Shown piece by piece: positions 15,000 to 21,618 of a DNA stretch of 31,329 nucleotides. Position numbers and translations under genes: made by a program. The notes beneath the pieces are model-generated. The model was not told the DNA's origin. It saw nothing but the letters and a program-made list of their open reading frames with translations, and did no database searches. The DNA is taken from positions 1 through 31,329 of the forward strand of contig NZ_BJXB01000042.1 of assembly GCF_007990775.1 (NCBI RefSeq). The letters are read 5' to 3'. Positions within the stretch are counted from its first letter, which is position 1. The number at the start of each line of letters is the position of its first letter. Source of the stretch: Deinococcus cellulosilyticus NBRC 106333 = KACC 11606. Its GTDB lineage: Bacteria; Deinococcota; Deinococci; Deinococcales; Deinococcaceae.

Positions 15000-15308
15000 T
15001 CAGATTCCGAAGATCCTGCGGTGCTGCGGATTCACAGCCTCCACATACTCAGGGTGCCGCTGGATGAACCCGACCACGAAGGGGCACATGGGAATGACCC
15101 ATTTTCCAGCGGCTCTGGTCTCATCAAGGGCCTGACGAATCAGGGCACTCCCAATGCCCTTGCCTTCTATGCTCTCATTCACCTCAGTGTGGGCGAACAT
15201 CACAGCCCCTTCCAGAGGGCGGTACTCGGCAAAAGCCACCACTTCTCCGTTCAGGACGGCTTCATAATGCTTCAGTTCGGTCTGGTTTCTGATGGTGATG
15301 TCTGACAC
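15000..15308 (-). CDS. Small GNAT-like N-acetyltransferase (YidJ/Acetyltransf_CG type)
   Basis: A 102-residue single-domain protein of the GCN5-related group typified by yeast/bacterial YidJ-like small acetyltransferases. The acetyl-CoA loop is visible as EGKGIGSALIRQALDETRA, preceded by MFAHTEVNESI and followed by the family's VIPMCPFVVGFIQRHPEY. The frame is open to a TTG at 15386, overlapping the RtcB stop, but the GTG at 15308 has a perfect AAGGAGG at 8 bases and starts at the domain, so it is preferred. It follows rtcB on the same strand with a 74-base gap and may share its transcript. The substrate is unknown. Confidence 0.88.
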   Translation of the reverse strand: MSDITIRNQTELKHYEAVLNGEVVAFAEYRPLEGAVMFAHTEVNESIEGKGIGSALIRQALDETRAAGKWVIPMCPFVVGFIQRHPEYVEAVNPQHRRIFGI

Positions 15309-15382
15309 CGGTGATGCCTCCTTCCATGATCCTAAGGGTCTGGTGTTGAGTTGTTTCAGCTTCGCGTCACAGTCCGGTTTTT

Positions 15383-16873
15383 TCAACCTTTGACGGTGAT
15401 CAGGGGTTCAAGTTCAGCCACAGGCTGCGCGATCTGGGCACCTTGCAGCGTTTCCATGATGGCCTGAATGTTCTTGTAGGCGTCTGGGGCTTCCTGCAGG
15501 AGTTCTTTCAATTTCTCCCGGGCCACATCCGGGCGGGTCCGGGCAAAGTCCACCGGAGTCACCACCCTGTGCTGCCTGAGCAGGTCATCCAGATCCTGTG
15601 TGGAGCCCTGCATGGCCTGCCCACGCGACAGCACCCGTCCTGCCCCATGACTGGCACTGCTCAGGGCCTCTCTGAGACCCAGACCTGCCAGCACAAAACT
15701 GCTGGTGCCCATCGACCCCGGGACCAGCACAGGTTCACCGGTGAACCTGAAGGGCGTGTTCTGCATGGCCTCAAAGCCTCTGGCAGGTGTGGCCCCTTTG
15801 CGGTGGATGTACGTTCCGTCTTCCTCCCAGATCATGTTGTGTGTCGCGTCATAAAGCAGCGGGAAATCTGTGGGCATTTCAAGGTCCTGAAACACAGCAC
15901 GCACCATCAGGGCCAGCATCAGGCGGTTTGCAGTGGCAAAGTTGCACCCTGCATTCAGGGCGTCCCAGTTCTGCAGTACGGTCTCCTCATGCACCTCTGC
16001 ATTCGGAACAGGATACAGCTGGTTTCTGGGATGGACCAGACCTGCAGGATAGAGGCGTGAAAGGTGCTCCCGGATCATGGAAGCGCAGGTGTACCCCACC
16101 GAGACCGAGCCAGAATGCACCATCACCACCACCTGATCTTTTCTGAGGCCCCAGGCATGGGCAATGCCAGGATGCAGGATGTTTTTCACCCGTTGAATTT
16201 CCACAAAGTGGTTGCCTCCGCCCAGGCTCCCGATCTGGCCATCCCGGGTGAAATCCCTTTGTCCCAGGAAATCTTCAAGGCCCAGAGTGTTCCTTGCACG
16301 GCGACTGCCCAGCGATTCTGTGTGCTCTGCCTCATGGGTGAGGTCCTGGTCATGGAAAAGCTGCCACAGGCCTTCCTGAAGAGAACGGGGGGTCGTGTCC
16401 ATCAGGCCCAGCAGACCTTCTCGCAGCAGGGCTTCACGCTGGAGCCTGTTCATGGGGATGTTGCGCCCGGCTTCAAAAAACATGCGCCTGAGTTTCGGGA
16501 TCAGGGCTTTTTGGTGACCCAGGACCTGTTCTGCAGTCAGGCTTGTGGTGTGCAGGCGCATCCCACACCCCACATCGTTGCCCACGGCCTGGGGCAGGAG
16601 AAAACCACGGGTCTGCACGACAGTCCCCACAGGGATGCCTTTTGCCTTGTGAAAATCAGGGGTGAGGACCACTTTTTGCAGGCCTGCACCCTCAGGAAAA
16701 GCCTCTGGAGCATGACTGGACCAGCGATTCATGGTGCCTTGCACTTCCAGCATCTGGCGAAGCTCCCGCACGGCCCTCTGATCGAAGGCGACATTCTCAC
16801 CCGCAAACAGGGTGACTTCCGGGAGGTGGGAATCTTGAAACGACCAACGGTAGCGATCAATTCTGGAAAACAT
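15383..16873 (-). CDS. rtcB: RNA-splicing ligase RtcB
   Basis: A 496-residue RtcB that joins 2',3'-cyclic phosphate or 3'-phosphate RNA ends to 5'-OH ends, using GTP and manganese, in RNA repair. Family motifs in order are VLTPDFHKAKGIPVG, AVGNDVGCGMRL (metal Cys), IGSLGGGNHFVEI, MVHSGSVSVG, NFATANRL, LYDATHNMIWEE, VPGSMGTSSFVLAG and SASHGAGRVLSR (guanylylated His). Nothing essential appears missing. The ATG at 16873 (FSRIDRYRW, matching the family N-terminus) with GAGG upstream is preferred. An ATG at 16909 also has an AGAGGGTGG before it, so the exact start is not certain. No RtcA, archease or RtcR-type regulator is adjacent. Confidence 0.93.
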   Translation of the reverse strand: MFSRIDRYRWSFQDSHLPEVTLFAGENVAFDQRAVRELRQMLEVQGTMNRWSSHAPEAFPEGAGLQKVVLTPDFHKAKGIPVGTVVQTRGFLLPQAVGNDVGCGMRLHTTSLTAEQVLGHQKALIPKLRRMFFEAGRNIPMNRLQREALLREGLLGLMDTTPRSLQEGLWQLFHDQDLTHEAEHTESLGSRRARNTLGLEDFLGQRDFTRDGQIGSLGGGNHFVEIQRVKNILHPGIAHAWGLRKDQVVVMVHSGSVSVGYTCASMIREHLSRLYPAGLVHPRNQLYPVPNAEVHEETVLQNWDALNAGCNFATANRLMLALMVRAVFQDLEMPTDFPLLYDATHNMIWEEDGTYIHRKGATPARGFEAMQNTPFRFTGEPVLVPGSMGTSSFVLAGLGLREALSSASHGAGRVLSRGQAMQGSTQDLDDLLRQHRVVTPVDFARTRPDVAREKLKELLQEAPDAYKNIQAIMETLQGAQIAQPVAELEPLITVKG

Positions 16874-17058
16874 GTTGCCTCTTGGTGTGCTGTGAAACTG
16901 AAACAGCATCAATCCACCCTCTTTCAGGGCAGATCAGGTTTCAGAAAGGGCCAATAAATGAAGACCACGCCTCACAGCAGCAACTGAGGCTCTGGTTCAA
17001 AGGTAGCAGAGGCAGCAGGAAAAGGCATGCATCAGGTGACTTAAGCCAACCCGCATGC

Positions 17059-17084
17059 AAAAAAAAGTCGGCCTGCAAGCCGAC
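17059..17084 (-). terminator. Intrinsic terminator after mini membrane protein
   Basis: On the minus strand, GTCGGC/GCCGAC (6 bp) with a 6-base loop is followed by T8. It lies 35 bases after the stop at 17120. Confidence 0.85.
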
Positions 17085-17119
17085 AGAAATTTGAGGTTGA
17101 ACGGACAGAACGCTGCGCT

Positions 17120-17248
17120 TCAGACTTGACTGGGTCCTGTGGTCAGGATGCCTGCCTCGGTGTCGGGGTCTGCTTCTTCCCGGGCACTCAGGACGAACGA
17201 GACGAGGGTGATGCAACCAAAAAATCCAAGCATGACGAGCGCTTCCAT
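17120..17248 (-). CDS. Mini membrane protein, 42 residues
   Basis: A small protein with one N-terminal transmembrane helix (about residues 4-21, LVMLGFFGCITLVSFVLS) and an acidic soluble tail beginning AREEADPD. The start at 17248 is set by a perfect AGGAGG (17256-17261) with 7 bases before the ATG. A longer in-frame reading to 17434 has unnatural composition upstream of this point. A strong terminator lies 35 bases downstream, which argues that this is a real transcript. It resembles the second small protein at 17489-17629: one helix first, then a Ser-x-Arg-Glu segment and a polar tail. The function is unknown; KdpF-like accessory peptides are a possible analogy only. Confidence 0.72.
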   Translation of the reverse strand: MEALVMLGFFGCITLVSFVLSAREEADPDTEAGILTTGPSQV

Positions 17249-17488
17249 GTCCGGTCCTCCTGTCCTTTTCTGCCTCACAGCAGGTTCACGTCGCTCAGGC
17301 TCCACCTGATGCAGAGCCCATATTGAAATCCGTGAAATCATTGTGGTGCATGAGGTTGAAGTGCAGGCAAAGCCAGGCTTAGGGTGGGCTGAACATTGTG
17401 TGCCATCACACTTGATTTTTTGTTCAGCTTTCATTCAGTCAGGCAAAAAACAAACCCAACTTTCGCCAGGTCTGACAGGAACAACAGT

Positions 17489-17629
17489 TCAGTGGTAAAA
17501 GTTCGAATCGAAAGCGGTGGATCGTGAAGGCTCTGCCTGTGCTTGCATTTCACGGGACTCCATGGCTGAGATGACAGTGGCAACCGCCAGAAGCATTAAA
17601 ACAAACAATACAATCCAAATGACAAACAT
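17489..17629 (-). CDS. Mini membrane protein, 46 residues
   Basis: A small protein with a very hydrophobic N-terminal helix (FVIWIVLFVLMLLAVATVIS) and a polar tail with Met-Glu-Ser-Arg-Glu and several Gln, Ala and Ser, ending in His. AGGAGG (17636-17641) precedes two ATG codons: the second (17629) has 6 bases of spacing and is preferred; the first (17632) has only 3. A perfect 6-bp hairpin (17654-17670) lies upstream of the SD in the leader. It lies 240 bases upstream of the other mini membrane protein on the same strand. It is shorter than usual annotation cut-offs and could be missed. Function unknown. Confidence 0.7.
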   Translation of the reverse strand: MFVIWIVLFVLMLLAVATVISAMESREMQAQAEPSRSTAFDSNFYH

Positions 17630-17653
17630 CATGAACCTCCTGAAGGCAAACTT

Positions 17654-17670
17654 CTGACCCTTGAGGTCAG
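17654..17670 (-). promoter_or_regulatory. Leader hairpin upstream of mini membrane gene
   Basis: CTGACC/GGTCAG, 6 bp perfect, 5-base loop, ending 13 bases upstream of the AGGAGG of the 17489-17629 gene. It could influence mRNA stability or translation; no T-tract follows. Confidence 0.35.
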
Positions 17671-17826
17671 CGAAAGAGGTTGAATTTGCCTTGATGATAT
17701 TGTGACATCTGGCTTCCTAAAAAAGACAAGACTTGAATAAACAGCCCTTAAATTTGTAACAACACCGGCAAAATACAGTTTTTCTTCAGCCTGGGTGTTC
17801 GGAGACCAAACAAGGCAGCAAAAAAT

Positions 17827-19134
17827 TCAGATGTAATCCGTGACCTGTCCTGGATCAATGCCATTGAGCCTGCGGTACATCATGATCGCCTGCCTGTCTG
17901 AAAAAGAGGAAATGATGTCCGCCACCAGACGCGCCTTCTTTGCCACGTAGACAGCAGGGTCGGCTTCCATCAGAAGTTCAATGTCTTCCAGAAAACGTGG
18001 GGGCACGATGTTGCGCTGGTAGTCGTCCTCAATGCTGCTCCAGTAGATCCGGAACAGGTTTTCAATGATGTTGCGGTACCCGCGTTGCTGGGTGCCCAGT
18101 TGTGGACGATGGATCACGTAGGCCCAGATCATGCGCCTGAAGAAAGCCAGTTCAACCTTGTAGGTGGGATCAATCACCAGGCCTGTTCCAGTTGCATTCA
18201 GGCGAATGTTGCTGACGTAGTTCGCAATGAAGTTTGAAGCTGCGGACTTCAGGGAGGCATGTTCAATCCGCCGACCCGAGTAGAAGTCCCCCACCATCAG
18301 GTCAATGGCGTTGCGGATGCATTCCCTGGCCTCTTTTTCATCCATGTCGATGTCTTTGAGCACCAGATGCTTTTCGCGTTCAAAGAAGCGCTGGAAGAAA
18401 CCATCCTGTTTCATGTTCTCTGCGGGAAGGATGCCCGCCCGGTAGAAATCCACCAGATCGTGAATGGAGTAGGCGATGTCATCGGCGTAGTCCATGATCT
18501 GCGCCTCAAGGGTGGGCTCTTCGGTCTGCCGACCAGAGCGCACAAACTCGAAGTACTCCACATCGTCCCGGTACGCCCCGTACTTGCGGTGGCGCTTCAG
18601 TTGCACCTCGTCTGTGGGATCAGAAGGCTTTTCCCCTCTCAGGTAGGGGTATTTCATGGCGGCAAGCAGGGAGGCCCGGGTCAGGTTGAGGCCCACGTAG
18701 CTCTGGGACTGCACCGCCAGACGGGTCACGATGCGAAACGACTGGGCGTTTCCTTCAAAGCCGTCCGGGTCATGGGCACTGACCAGTTCATCAAGCACTG
18801 CCTCCCCGATGTGACCAAAAGGAGGATGGCCCAGATCGTGAATCAAGGCGGCGGTTTCCACCACATCCGGATCGATGTCAGGAAGAGGTTTCTGCCTGCG
18901 CTGTTTGCAATCCCGGATGAGCTTTTCAGCAATGCGTCTGGAGATCTGCGAGACCTCCAGCGTGTGGGTCAGGCGGTTGTGAAACGCGTACCCGGTGGGG
19001 GTGATCACCTGGGTGATTTCGGCAAGCCTGCGGAACTCATCGGTGTAGAACACCCGATCCCGGTCGCGGGCATAGGCGTTCCGCTGGTCCGGGGTGTCCA
19101 GATGTTTGCGCTCCTGACGCCTGGCCTCCTGCAT
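17827..19134 (-). CDS. dgt: dGTPase / dNTP triphosphohydrolase, HD family
   Basis: A 435-residue HD-domain dNTP triphosphohydrolase that splits dNTPs to nucleoside and tripolyphosphate, controlling dNTP pools. Metal ligands are His57 (NRLTH), His99-Asp100 in ALIHDLGHPPFGH and an Asp in the later MDYADDIAYSIHD. The preceding YTDEFRRLAEITQV is typical of the family. The frame opens at an ATG at 19155, but that ATG lies in the spacer of a good promoter (-35 TTGACG, 18 bases, -10 TACTTT), whose start site would fall at the ATG at 19134. That start is chosen, as a leaderless mRNA. No terminator is clear downstream. dNTP control suits the DNA-repair style of Deinococcus. Confidence 0.92.
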   Translation of the reverse strand: MQEARRQERKHLDTPDQRNAYARDRDRVFYTDEFRRLAEITQVITPTGYAFHNRLTHTLEVSQISRRIAEKLIRDCKQRRQKPLPDIDPDVVETAALIHDLGHPPFGHIGEAVLDELVSAHDPDGFEGNAQSFRIVTRLAVQSQSYVGLNLTRASLLAAMKYPYLRGEKPSDPTDEVQLKRHRKYGAYRDDVEYFEFVRSGRQTEEPTLEAQIMDYADDIAYSIHDLVDFYRAGILPAENMKQDGFFQRFFEREKHLVLKDIDMDEKEARECIRNAIDLMVGDFYSGRRIEHASLKSAASNFIANYVSNIRLNATGTGLVIDPTYKVELAFFRRMIWAYVIHRPQLGTQQRGYRNIIENLFRIYWSSIEDDYQRNIVPPRFLEDIELLMEADPAVYVAKKARLVADIISSFSDRQAIMMYRRLNGIDPGQVTDYI

Positions 19135-19141
19135 GACCTCT

Positions 19142-19171
19142 AAAGTAACCAGCATGGGGAGGGTTCGTCAA
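19142..19171 (-). promoter_or_regulatory. Promoter of leaderless dgt transcript
   Basis: Read on the minus strand, TTGACG (19166-19171), 18-base spacer, TACTTT (19142-19147), then 7 bases to the ATG at 19134. Both elements match consensus well and decide the dgt start. Confidence 0.7.
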
Positions 19172-19186
19172 ATTTTTGAGGATGCC

Positions 19187-19221
19187 GAGGGCCGAGAGCC
19201 CAGAGCTGAGAGCCGAGGGCA
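19187..19221. repeat. Heptamer array (GAGRGCY), five units
   Basis: Five successive 7-base units: GAGGGCC, GAGAGCC, CAGAGCT, GAGAGCC and GAGGGCA. The core GCCGAGAGCC recurs inverted at 19327-19336 (GGCTCTCGGC), so the array and its inverted echo flank about 105 bases. Confidence 0.6.
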
Positions 19222-19372
19222 AAAATACAAAGGGCAAAAGCAGATTCAGGATTTATGCTGCGTTTTGCTTGACAACACTGACAAAAACTGTGCTTACACT
19301 GCAAAAGCATTGGCTGTAAAGCATTTGGCTCTCGGCAAATCTTCCACTGTTCCCAGCACACAACCCACCCGC

Positions 19373-19618
19373 TCAGTTGCGCCCCTCCACTCCCCTTTTC
19401 TTCCGCAGGGTGCGGTCTGGGAGGACCCTCAGGGCCCCTTCGGACACCAGCATCCACACCACGGCCCGCACGTCATCTTCGTGCAACTGAAAGTGCCTCT
19501 GTTCTCTCAACTCCTGCGACACCTCGGAAAAGAGGGTGAGGGGCCGTTTGGCTTTGCGGCTCGACAGGTGGCTGAGCACCACACTTTTCACGGCTGTGAC
19601 CTGTGCGTCTGTCATCAT
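19373..19618 (-). CDS. Small hypothetical protein, possible winged helix
   Basis: An 81-residue basic protein. Residues 1-25 form an amphipathic helix (MMTDAQVTAVKSVVLSHLSS), then a helix-turn region (TLFSEVSQELREQRHFQLHEDDVRAVVWML), then a beta hairpin (SEGALRVLPDRTLRKK). This is the general shape of a small winged-helix DNA-binding domain, but no family is recognised. The frame opens at 19633. Met at 19618 (or 19615) is preferred because GGGAG lies just upstream. The gene lies antisense to a plus-strand frame of unnatural composition. Being alone in about 740 bases between dgt and the TM-helix gene, it is plausible but not certain. Confidence 0.5.
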   Translation of the reverse strand: MMTDAQVTAVKSVVLSHLSSRKAKRPLTLFSEVSQELREQRHFQLHEDDVRAVVWMLVSEGALRVLPDRTLRKKRGVEGRN

Positions 19619-19871
19619 CTTGACTCCCAGCATGGTTCAAAAGGTACTTTCATGCTACACCCACGGACATGAGGTGTCGTTCAAAAACCTTCATTTTGAA
19701 ATTCAAATTCTTTTTTGAAGTAGATCTTTTCCTTCTCCAGCAAAGCATTTTATTTTTCTTTTATTTTCTACACATTCACTCATTTTTGTAAGAAATCCCG
19801 TCATGTTCACTTCAGCGGCTTTCTATGATGAAACCAACACGCAAGTGTTGACAGCTCATTTCTTCAGTGGG

Positions 19872-19889
19872 GCACCTGAAAACAGGTGT
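19872..19889 (+). promoter_or_regulatory. Leader hairpin before TM-helix protein
   Basis: A perfect 6-bp stem with AAAA loop (CACCTG AAAA CAGGTG), ending 13 bases before the ATG at 19902 and 6 before its SD (GGAGGG). It may affect translation. It lies inside the longer frame that opens at 19803. Confidence 0.3.
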
Positions 19890-19901
19890 CCGGGGAGGGT
19901 T

Positions 19902-21149
19902 ATGGATACAATTCAGGTGTACACCCAACAGTTTCTCAACTATCTGCCGCACTTGCTGACGGCACTTCTGCTGGCTGTTGCAGCCTTCGTGGTTGCCACC
20001 CTGGCCCGCACACTCACCGTCAAGGGCCTCAGGGCTGCCCACGTGGATGAACGTGTGGCAAAACACCAGCAGGGCGAACCCGTGCACATCAGCAAAACCG
20101 TTGGAGACATTGTCTACGGTCTGGTGCTGCTGTTCTTCCTGCCAGGCATTCTGGGGGCTCTGGGCCTCAACAGCCTGCTTGCTCCTGCCACAGGGTTCCT
20201 CAACAACTTCCTGAGCTTCATCCCCAGAATCTTCGGGGCCGTGATCATCATGGTGATTGGTGCATTTGTGGCCAAGCTGCTGCGCTCCCTGGTCACCAAT
20301 GTGGCCGCCACAGCAGGCGTGGATCGTCTGACCGTGCGTGCAGGCCTTCCTGCCGGAGCCCACATCTCCAACCTGCTCGGGATTGTGGTGTACGGTCTGG
20401 TGATCATTCCCTTCATCACCGCCGCCCTGGACGCTCTCAACATGACCGCCATCACCCAGCCCATCAGCGACATGCTGAACCGCATCCTGGCTGCCCTCCC
20501 CAACATCTTTGCTGCGGCCGCTGTGGTGGCCCTGGCTTTCTTCATTGGCCGTTTTGTCAGTGATCTGGTGCGGGGTCTCCTCACCAGCATGGATTTTGAC
20601 CGCCTGCCCCAGCTGCTGGGCTTCCAGCCCTCGGGCAGCCCCACCACCGGAAACGGCACCCCCAGTGCCATCGTGGGTCACATCGCCCATGCAGCCATTG
20701 TGCTTTTCGCTCTGGTTTCCGCCTTTGAACTGCTGCACGCCGACAGCCTCGCCCAGCTCACCCGCAACTTCATTCAGCTGATCGGGCAGATTGCCCTGGG
20801 CATGGTGATCTTCACCGTGGGTCTGCTGGTTGCCAACCTGCTGGCAGGTGTGGCCGCCCGCGCCAGTGGAGCCAATGGTCGACTGCTGGCCGGGGTGGCC
20901 CGCTGGTCCACCATTGCCCTCTTCGGAGCCATGGCCCTGCGCCAGATGGGCATCGCCAATGAGATCGTCAACCTGGCTTTCGGTCTGACCCTCGGGGCCA
21001 TCGCTGTGGCTTTCGCACTGGCTTTTGGCCTGGGTTCCCGTGAAACCGCAGGCAAGATCACCGAACGCTGGAGACAGCAGCTGGAGAAACCCGGCAACAC
21101 CACCGGACCTTCCACCGCTTCTTCTGCCTTCAACAATCCCACCGACTGA
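19902..21149 (+). CDS. TM-helix repeat, mechanosensitive-channel-like protein
   Basis: A 415-residue membrane protein made of repeated hydrophobic helices with the conserved-TM-helix pattern found in small-conductance mechanosensitive channel relatives (CmpX-like). Repeats are recognisable: LPHLLTALLLAVAAFVVATLA near the start, then IPRIFGAVIIMVIGAFVAKLLRSL and LPNIFAAAAVVALAFFIGRF (each listed in part), with IGQIALGMVIFTVGLLVANLL later. Between them come short cytoplasmic segments. The C-terminus is a basic, then Ser/Thr-rich tail. The frame is open from 19803, but GGAGGG just before the ATG at 19902 and the helix start there favour 19902. It ends at a strong hairpin terminator. Channel activity is inferred from family only. 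Confidence 0.85.
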   Translation: MDTIQVYTQQFLNYLPHLLTALLLAVAAFVVATLARTLTVKGLRAAHVDERVAKHQQGEPVHISKTVGDIVYGLVLLFFLPGILGALGLNSLLAPATGFLNNFLSFIPRIFGAVIIMVIGAFVAKLLRSLVTNVAATAGVDRLTVRAGLPAGAHISNLLGIVVYGLVIIPFITAALDALNMTAITQPISDMLNRILAALPNIFAAAAVVALAFFIGRFVSDLVRGLLTSMDFDRLPQLLGFQPSGSPTTGNGTPSAIVGHIAHAAIVLFALVSAFELLHADSLAQLTRNFIQLIGQIALGMVIFTVGLLVANLLAGVAARASGANGRLLAGVARWSTIALFGAMALRQMGIANEIVNLAFGLTLGAIAVAFALAFGLGSRETAGKITERWRQQLEKPGNTTGPSTASSAFNNPTD

Positions 21150-21166
21150 GCCCGCCCTGCAAGAAA

Positions 21167-21191
21167 GAACCCCGAGACAATCTCGGGGTTC
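21167..21191. terminator. Bidirectional terminator
   Basis: An 11-bp perfect stem GAACCCCGAGA/TCTCGGGGTTC with a 3-base loop. It lies between the convergent TM-helix gene and the 45-residue protein gene. T-rich flanks exist on both strands (CTTCTC on plus, TTTCTTG on minus). Confidence 0.75.
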
Positions 21192-21195
21192 CTTC

Positions 21196-21333
21196 TCATG
21201 AATTTTTGGTCTTCTTCTTTTCCACCTGGGAGAGTGCACTGGCGGCCACACTTTTGGCCTTCTTGCTGGCACTCTTCGTGCGGAGGATGCTGGATGCCTT
21301 GCGTGCCACGGATTTGCTGGTGGTTTTGGTCAT
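21196..21333 (-). CDS. 45-residue Ser/Ala/Lys-rich basic protein
   Basis: A short, very basic protein of Lys, Ser, Ala and Thr with no Cys, Trp, Tyr or Phe. Its middle (SVARKASSILRTKSASKKAK) and the AASALSQ segment resemble small conserved unknown proteins seen in many bacteria and phages, which share an ASKxLR...AKSAAASALSQ pattern; I recognise the pattern but know no assigned function. The composition recalls histone H1 tails, so nucleic-acid binding is a reasonable guess. The ATG at 21333 has a good SD (GAGGTGATCC). A terminator follows the stop directly. A strong promoter with a hairpin-T7 leader lies 130-160 bases upstream and is nearly identical to that of ruvX. Confidence 0.75.
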   Translation of the reverse strand: MTKTTSKSVARKASSILRTKSASKKAKSVAASALSQVEKKKTKNS

Positions 21334-21430
21334 GGATCACCTCACAGCTCTCCCTCTGCCTCCAGCATGACAGACCTGCAGCGACAAACCATGACCCTTC
21401 CCACAGGATCAGGCCATCAAAAAGGACAAT

Positions 21431-21452
21431 AAAAAAATCGGCTCTTCGCCGA
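21431..21452 (-). terminator. Leader hairpin/attenuator before basic mini protein
   Basis: On the minus strand, TCGGC GAAGA GCCGA is followed by T7. It lies about 6 bases after the predicted transcription start and about 100 bases before the ATG at 21333. It would end a transcript of roughly 30 bases unless read through. Confidence 0.65.
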
Positions 21453-21464
21453 CTGATGTAAAAC

Positions 21465-21493
21465 ATTATAGCATGGTATGCAAAATACGGCAA
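21465..21493 (-). promoter_or_regulatory. Strong sigma-70 promoter, twin of ruvX promoter
   Basis: Read on the minus strand, -35 TTGCCG (21488-21493), 17-base spacer, extended -10 ATGC-TATAAT (21465-21470). The core TGCATACCATGCTATAAT differs from that of ruvX at only three of 18 positions. Confidence 0.75.
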
Positions 21494-21565
21494 CGTTATC
21501 CAGCCGATCCCTCTTGCACGGACCCGAGAGGTGCATATGCAACCGAAAGGCCTGAAAAGAGTCTT

Positions 21566-21571
21566 TATACT
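21566..21571 (+). promoter_or_regulatory. -10 hexamer (TATACT) for lactonase gene
   Basis: TATACT lies 47 bases before the ATG at 21619. No consensus -35 is found at 17 +/- 1 bases. The gene has its own SD, so this would be a led transcript. Confidence 0.35.
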
Positions 21572-21618
21572 CGAACCTGTTGTTCTGCTGCACCGCTGCT
21601 GCAGCCCAAGGGAGACCC

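Noticed and set aside
19269..19300. TTGACA...TACACT as a plus-strand promoter
   Set aside because: Spacing is 20 bases and no plus-strand gene follows for about 600 bases.
19812..21272. 486-residue minus ORF over the TM-helix gene
   Set aside because: Gln/Gly/His-rich shadow frame; the plus-strand frame has clear membrane helices and SD.
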